A stretch of DNA of 24,623 nt, from the IMG/VR virus record IMGVR_UViG_3300042900_000194, positions 1 to 24,623 of that record; one strand, given 5' to 3'. The DNA comes from a virus. The position numbers and the translations under genes are program-made. Below are positions 21,773 through 24,623 of the stretch, piece by piece (within the stretch, counting starts at the first letter, position 1; the number at the start of each line of letters is the position of its first letter). The notes beneath the pieces were generated by a model. The model saw only the letters and a list, made by a program, of their open reading frames with translations. It made no database searches and was not told the origin of the DNA.

Positions 21773-22385
21773 CCTGCTGATACAAGTCATCCAAGGTACC
21801 GTTGTTGTCTAACACAGCGTCAAATTCAGTGCCCACCCATGCAGTTTCTGATGCATGAATCCCCAGCTTTTCTAGTTTTCGATGACTTAGTGCCCAAGTT
21901 GAATTGCCATTAGCGCCACGATTCACACTCACAGCTGAATTATACCATGTAGGCTCTGGTCCACGTATAACTCTAATCACACGCCCACCAGCATTTTTAA
22001 TAGCTAGAATTTCGTTGGGAAAACGGCAATCTGAAATCACAACATCATCTTGGCTGTGACGCAGTTTGTTTTCTAAACTGGCAATCCAGATATCATCGTG
22101 AAATCCTGCTCTACACACTTCGGTGCCCCAGTACTGCAAGATCCAACGTGGCGTTAGGGTGGGCATGCCCAGGCGTTCTGCCCACCATGGATCCACACGC
22201 TCACGCCATTCACGAGCTTGTTTTGTGCGCCCTTCCAGCATGGTTCGGTCCCAACCAAACACTTGTGCCACAGCATCTTTTAGTGTTGAAGCAAAACTTT
22301 CTCTGCGAAAGTGGTGTAAATTTACAAGGTAGTCAGCAATAGTGTCTTTGCCAGACCCAATGAATCCACAGATGCCAATGATCAT
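21723..22385 (-). CDS. 1: Deoxynucleoside monophosphate kinase (T4 gp1-like)
   Basis: Phosphorylates dNMPs for phage DNA synthesis. The 220-aa protein has the P-loop GFIGSGKDT (7-15), the FASTLKDAVAQVFGWDRTML substrate-side helix, RTKQAREWRERVDPWW, and VVISDCRFPNEI leading to VIRVIRGPEP, all expected of the phage dNMP kinase family. The last ten residues (DRPAATQDRS) fall in the 50-bp overlap with the HNH gene and could be a run-on tail. ATG 22385 overlaps the exonuclease stop by 4 bp, so the two are coupled. It is an early-type function placed between neck and sheath genes. Confidence 0.88.
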   Translation of the reverse strand: MIIGICGFIGSGKDTIADYLVNLHHFRRESFASTLKDAVAQVFGWDRTMLEGRTKQAREWRERVDPWWAERLGMPTLTPRWILQYWGTEVCRAGFHDDIWIASLENKLRHSQDDVVISDCRFPNEILAIKNAGGRVIRVIRGPEPTWYNSAVSVNRGANGNSTWALSHRKLEKLGIHASETAWVGTEFDAVLDNNGTLDDLYQQVKSLVQDRPAATQDRS

Positions 22386-22903
22386 TTTAACTCCCGAACG
22401 TTGAGATATTTAAGTGTATTTTGTAGCATGCCAATTTGTCTGCGACAGTCTTCTAGTGCATGGTGTGTGGTAGGAGGCATGGGTTGTTCAGGCCATAACG
22501 AGAACACTGTGCGGCTATCACGTACCATATAGTATTGCCAGGGCAGGGGTTTGTTGTAACTCTTGTAGGCATGCTCTAGGATGTTCATGTCGTATGTTGG
22601 ACCTTGTGCCCACACACGTTTGGCATGCCAAATCAGCCGGCCCAGGCCATCCAATGCTTGATCTAAGGGTATACGGTCTTCTTCGGAGAATGCTTCGTCA
22701 CGCACCACAGCAGGTTGTGTGGCCCACCATTCTATAGTGCCTTGCTGTATGCTACGAGTTTCTTGGCTTTCCAAGGTAACTCTGGCATAGAATGATTGCT
22801 CATAATGGCCCGTGCCAAACGGATCAAATGCTTGGGCAGCAATGGTAAGAATAGTAGTGTCGGGGCCTGTTCCCAAGCCTTCAAGGTCAATCATCAAGTC
22901 CAT
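22382..22903 (-). CDS. DEDDh 3'-5' exonuclease (DnaQ-like/Rv2179c-type)
   Basis: A 173-aa nuclease of the RNase H-fold DEDD group. Motifs are D6-x-E8 in MIDLEGLGTGPD, D105 in GPTYDMNILE, and H147-x4-D152 in HHALEDC, giving the DEDDh set. GTIEWWATQ and the RxxF/W positions resemble the compact Rv2179c-like phage exonucleases and T4 DexA. It may trim DNA 3' ends or RNA and recycle nucleotides, consistent with coupling to the dNMP kinase. ATG 22903 has no Shine-Dalgarno; a second Met at residue 4 (22894) also lies before the catalytic D6. TATAAT ends 6 nt before ATG 22903, so the mRNA may be leaderless. Confidence 0.87.
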   Translation of the reverse strand: MDLMIDLEGLGTGPDTTILTIAAQAFDPFGTGHYEQSFYARVTLESQETRSIQQGTIEWWATQPAVVRDEAFSEEDRIPLDQALDGLGRLIWHAKRVWAQGPTYDMNILEHAYKSYNKPLPWQYYMVRDSRTVFSLWPEQPMPPTTHHALEDCRRQIGMLQNTLKYLNVRELK

Positions 22904-22909
22904 TTGATG

Positions 22910-22938
22910 ATTATAACAGATTTATGACTGTGTGTCTA
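22910..22938 (-). promoter_or_regulatory. Sigma70-type promoter for the exonuclease-kinase pair
   Basis: TAGACA (22938-22933), a 17-nt spacer and TATAAT (22915-22910) on the minus strand: five of six, optimal spacing, six of six. The whole promoter lies in the 42-bp gap between gp13 and the exonuclease. Predicted +1 is at about 22903, the A of the ATG. It would allow early expression of nucleotide-metabolism genes embedded in a late region. Confidence 0.75.
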
Positions 22939-22945
22939 GTGTGTG

Positions 22946-23713
22946 TTAACCAATTACCCAAGTAAGAGGTTGCGAACCATCCACATACATTTTGAGTTGC
23001 TCAAGTAGTCCATCCATTTGGGTTTGAGCTTCGGCTTTCATGGCAGCGCCATTTAGACTACCACCGCCCTGCGGTCCGGCGATAGTGCCAAACTTTTCAC
23101 GTGCTTCACCAATGATCATTTTACAGTTGGCCACCATGTAGTCACGGATCCATTGTGATATTTGATAGTCACTCAGCAAGTTGATTTCAGGTTTTAGATT
23201 GTACGTCCAAATCAACACAGCTTCACCGGTGTTTTTAGGATCACGCATGAGTTGTAATTTTTTAGTAACCTGATTGAATGTGTAATTAAAAAAGCCGCCA
23301 AACATCTTGGCAGCCAACTCAACGTATTGACTGTAAAAGTCGTAGGTAGCAAGGCCGCCTGCCACGTTAAAGTTCATCAAGTAAACATTTAATGATGCTT
23401 GTGCAAACGGATCAAAATTTGACGCAAAGGGTCCGCTAGAATCACCAAAAGTTCTGCGAAAGCACTGGCGCACACTCACAACTTCTTGGGGTAGTGTGTA
23501 GATGTTTTCGTCTTTGACTAGTGTGAAAAAACTATAACTTTCTTCATACGCATTGTTGGCTCGTTGACGGTAGGTGCCAATTGTTTTGGCATACGCGGCT
23601 TCGTAGTGTGCTGGATCCAATTCTAAATCAATGATTTGACTGCCCAGTTGAAGCTGTACATATTCAATGAGATTTTGTTTGAGCTGAGATAGTGTGTCTT
23701 GCTGTTCTGCCAT
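22946..23713 (-). CDS. 13: Neck protein gp13-like
   Basis: The 255-aa product from ATG 23713 (MAEQQDTLSQLKQNL) contains DLELDPAHYEAAYAKTIGTY, the EESYSFFTLVKDENIYTLPQ strand region, VVSVRQCFRRTFGDSSGP and a C-terminal block CKMIIGEAREKFGTIAGPQGGG followed by LNGAAM. These resemble the gp13 neck proteins of cyanophages and other aquatic T4-like phages. Gp13 joins the neck complex between portal and tail. The open frame continues upstream to 23767, but only ATG 23713 follows a late promoter and has a GGAG Shine-Dalgarno. Gp14 and gp15 are not in the window, so this neck gene is separated from its usual T4 neighbours or they lie upstream. Confidence 0.7.
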   Translation of the reverse strand: MAEQQDTLSQLKQNLIEYVQLQLGSQIIDLELDPAHYEAAYAKTIGTYRQRANNAYEESYSFFTLVKDENIYTLPQEVVSVRQCFRRTFGDSSGPFASNFDPFAQASLNVYLMNFNVAGGLATYDFYSQYVELAAKMFGGFFNYTFNQVTKKLQLMRDPKNTGEAVLIWTYNLKPEINLLSDYQISQWIRDYMVANCKMIIGEAREKFGTIAGPQGGGSLNGAAMKAEAQTQMDGLLEQLKMYVDGSQPLTWVIG

Positions 23714-23729
23714 AGGAACTCCAGTGCTA

Positions 23730-23737
23730 TATTTATA
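23730..23737 (-). promoter_or_regulatory. T4-type late promoter (TATAAATA) for gp13
   Basis: An exact TATAAATA on the minus strand (23737-23730) overlaps the TAA stop of the radical SAM gene. The predicted start near 23724 gives an 11-nt leader containing GGAG before ATG 23713. Confidence 0.8.
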
Positions 23738-24623
23738 GCTTGATGCTGCCTTTGCGTACCGGAGCAATCATTATATTTTTTCTATGTGTAGGACAAAACT
23801 TACACTGAGCAATAGGGTTGTTTAGACTTTCTAAAAACTCATCTTTATATTCAGCAAAATTATCCACTGTAAGCGGCTGGTAGGAGTTTAGTAGTTCTCG
23901 GTCGCTATCAGAAATATCAAATTTATGTTGAAGATCAAACTCAGGCAAGAGTGCCGCAGGGCCGCATTTGTACAGTTTGCCACGTATAAAATGATAGCTT
24001 TTAAATTTTACAAAAGTGCATGCGTCATGTGCTATTGCAGGGTCATTGTTGAATAATGCATAACGCCCTTCTGGGTTAACTTGCACTGTAGATGTATCAA
24101 AACTGTTTTGAAAATAAACATTTATAAACACACCATTGCGGTCTGAATATTGATAGTCAGCGTTCCACAAATCAGGACGGTGCGTGTTTTGTTTTACAGG
24201 ACCTTCCAAAAATTCATGTATGTCTGCTTGTAATTGCTCCAAGTCTGCTAAATTGTGCAAACTTATGGCAATACTGTTCTTGTTTCCGTTCCGTGGTTTG
24301 GCATGTGCAATAGCGTCATACAGGCCCCGTACTTGGGTAAGTCGGGTGCCATTTGTTAGCACTTGCACTTCAATCCCAAATGCATCGTTAAGGCCGTGTA
24401 TCCATTCTACGATTGTGGGATTGAGCAAAGGCTCACCGCCCATTATGGTGATGGCCTTTAGATCAATTAACTCTGCCCACTGCTTGTATTGTTCAGCATG
24501 ATCGCTCCATCGTTGCCAGCCCTTGAAATCAAAATTATTAAATCTATTACATTGTTCGCAAGTTAGATTGCAAACGTTGGTAATGTAAACTTCAATTTTG
24601 TTAAAAACAGTGCGGGCATTGTT
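23733..24623 (-). CDS. Radical SAM/SPASM protein, partial (5' end outside window)
   Basis: The frame stays open to the right edge, so Met 24443 is internal. About 296 residues are visible. Near the start is YITNVCNLTCEQCNRF, the CxxxCxxC cluster motif, then the SAM-binding segment ITIMGGEPLLNP. A C-terminal SPASM-like Cys set follows: DACTFVKF, LYKCGPA and CKFCP. SPASM enzymes usually modify peptides or proteins; phage members are common in aquatic T4-like genomes but their substrates are not established. It differs in architecture from the other radical SAM protein here, whose auxiliary Cys cluster is N-terminal. Its stop codon lies inside the gp13 late promoter. Confidence 0.88.
   Translation of the reverse strand, partial: NNARTVFNKIEVYITNVCNLTCEQCNRFNNFDFKGWQRWSDHAEQYKQWAELIDLKAITIMGGEPLLNPTIVEWIHGLNDAFGIEVQVLTNGTRLTQVRGLYDAIAHAKPRNGNKNSIAISLHNLADLEQLQADIHEFLEGPVKQNTHRPDLWNADYQYSDRNGVFINVYFQNSFDTSTVQVNPEGRYALFNNDPAIAHDACTFVKFKSYHFIRGKLYKCGPAALLPEFDLQHKFDISDSDRELLNSYQPLTVDNFAEYKDEFLESLNNPIAQCKFCPTHRKNIMIAPVRKGSIKL

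Noticed and set aside
1-24623. tRNA genes, CRISPR arrays, insertion sequences, attachment sites
   Set aside because: No cloverleaf-like sequence, regularly spaced repeats, transposase gene or terminal inverted repeats were seen; no gene-free stretch exceeds about 125 bp.

Overview
The window is part of the genome of a T4-like myovirus (tailed phage, contractile tail). It has a gp32/UvsX replication-recombination pair, a T4-type terminase (gp16/gp17), a gp4 head-completion protein, a tail sheath (gp18), a tail tube (gp19) and a gp13-like neck protein. Exact copies of the T4 late promoter (TATAAATA) sit in front of structural genes. Protein style (radical SAM/SPASM enzymes, 2OG-Fe(II) oxygenase, exostosin-like protein, large low-complexity virion proteins) resembles T4-like phages of marine and freshwater bacteria. 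I cannot name the host. Both ends cut genes: uvsX on the left and a radical SAM gene on the right.

All genes but one read on the minus strand, so transcription runs right to left. In that order: a radical SAM/SPASM protein (23733-24623, partial); neck protein gp13; an early-type pair of DEDDh exonuclease and deoxynucleotide monophosphate kinase with its own sigma70-like promoter; one plus-strand HNH gene overlapping the kinase tail to tail; gp18 and gp19 separated by a terminator; a tail-tube-like protein; a small conserved protein; gp4; gp16; a run of head or structural proteins (202, 795, 58, 98, 123 and 129 aa); a fibre-like protein; an accessory cassette (secreted thermonuclease, tiny secreted Cys protein, radical SAM enzyme, 2OG oxygenase); gp17; an 808-aa low-complexity protein; an exostosin-like protein; gp32; an orphan; UvsX.

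Two regulatory classes can be read. Sigma70-type promoters with near-consensus boxes and 17-bp spacers precede gp32 (2513-2541), uvsX (inside the orphan gene, 810-838) and the exonuclease (22910-22938). T4-type late elements precede gp13, gp18, gp19 and the 202-aa virion gene, each predicting an 11-19-nt leader with a good Shine-Dalgarno site. A separate group (HNH, gp16, first radical SAM gene) has TAAATA exactly four bases before ATG and lacks a usable Shine-Dalgarno site. The exonuclease has TATAAT six bases before ATG. These four may give leaderless mRNAs.

The most notable points for follow-up are the possible leaderless genes, the small proteins with capsid-targeting-like N-termini and a shared C-terminal motif, a short linear motif recurring in the two largest low-complexity proteins, the thermonuclease/radical SAM/oxygenase cassette beside the packaging motor, and an oversized tail sheath with inserted repeat domains.
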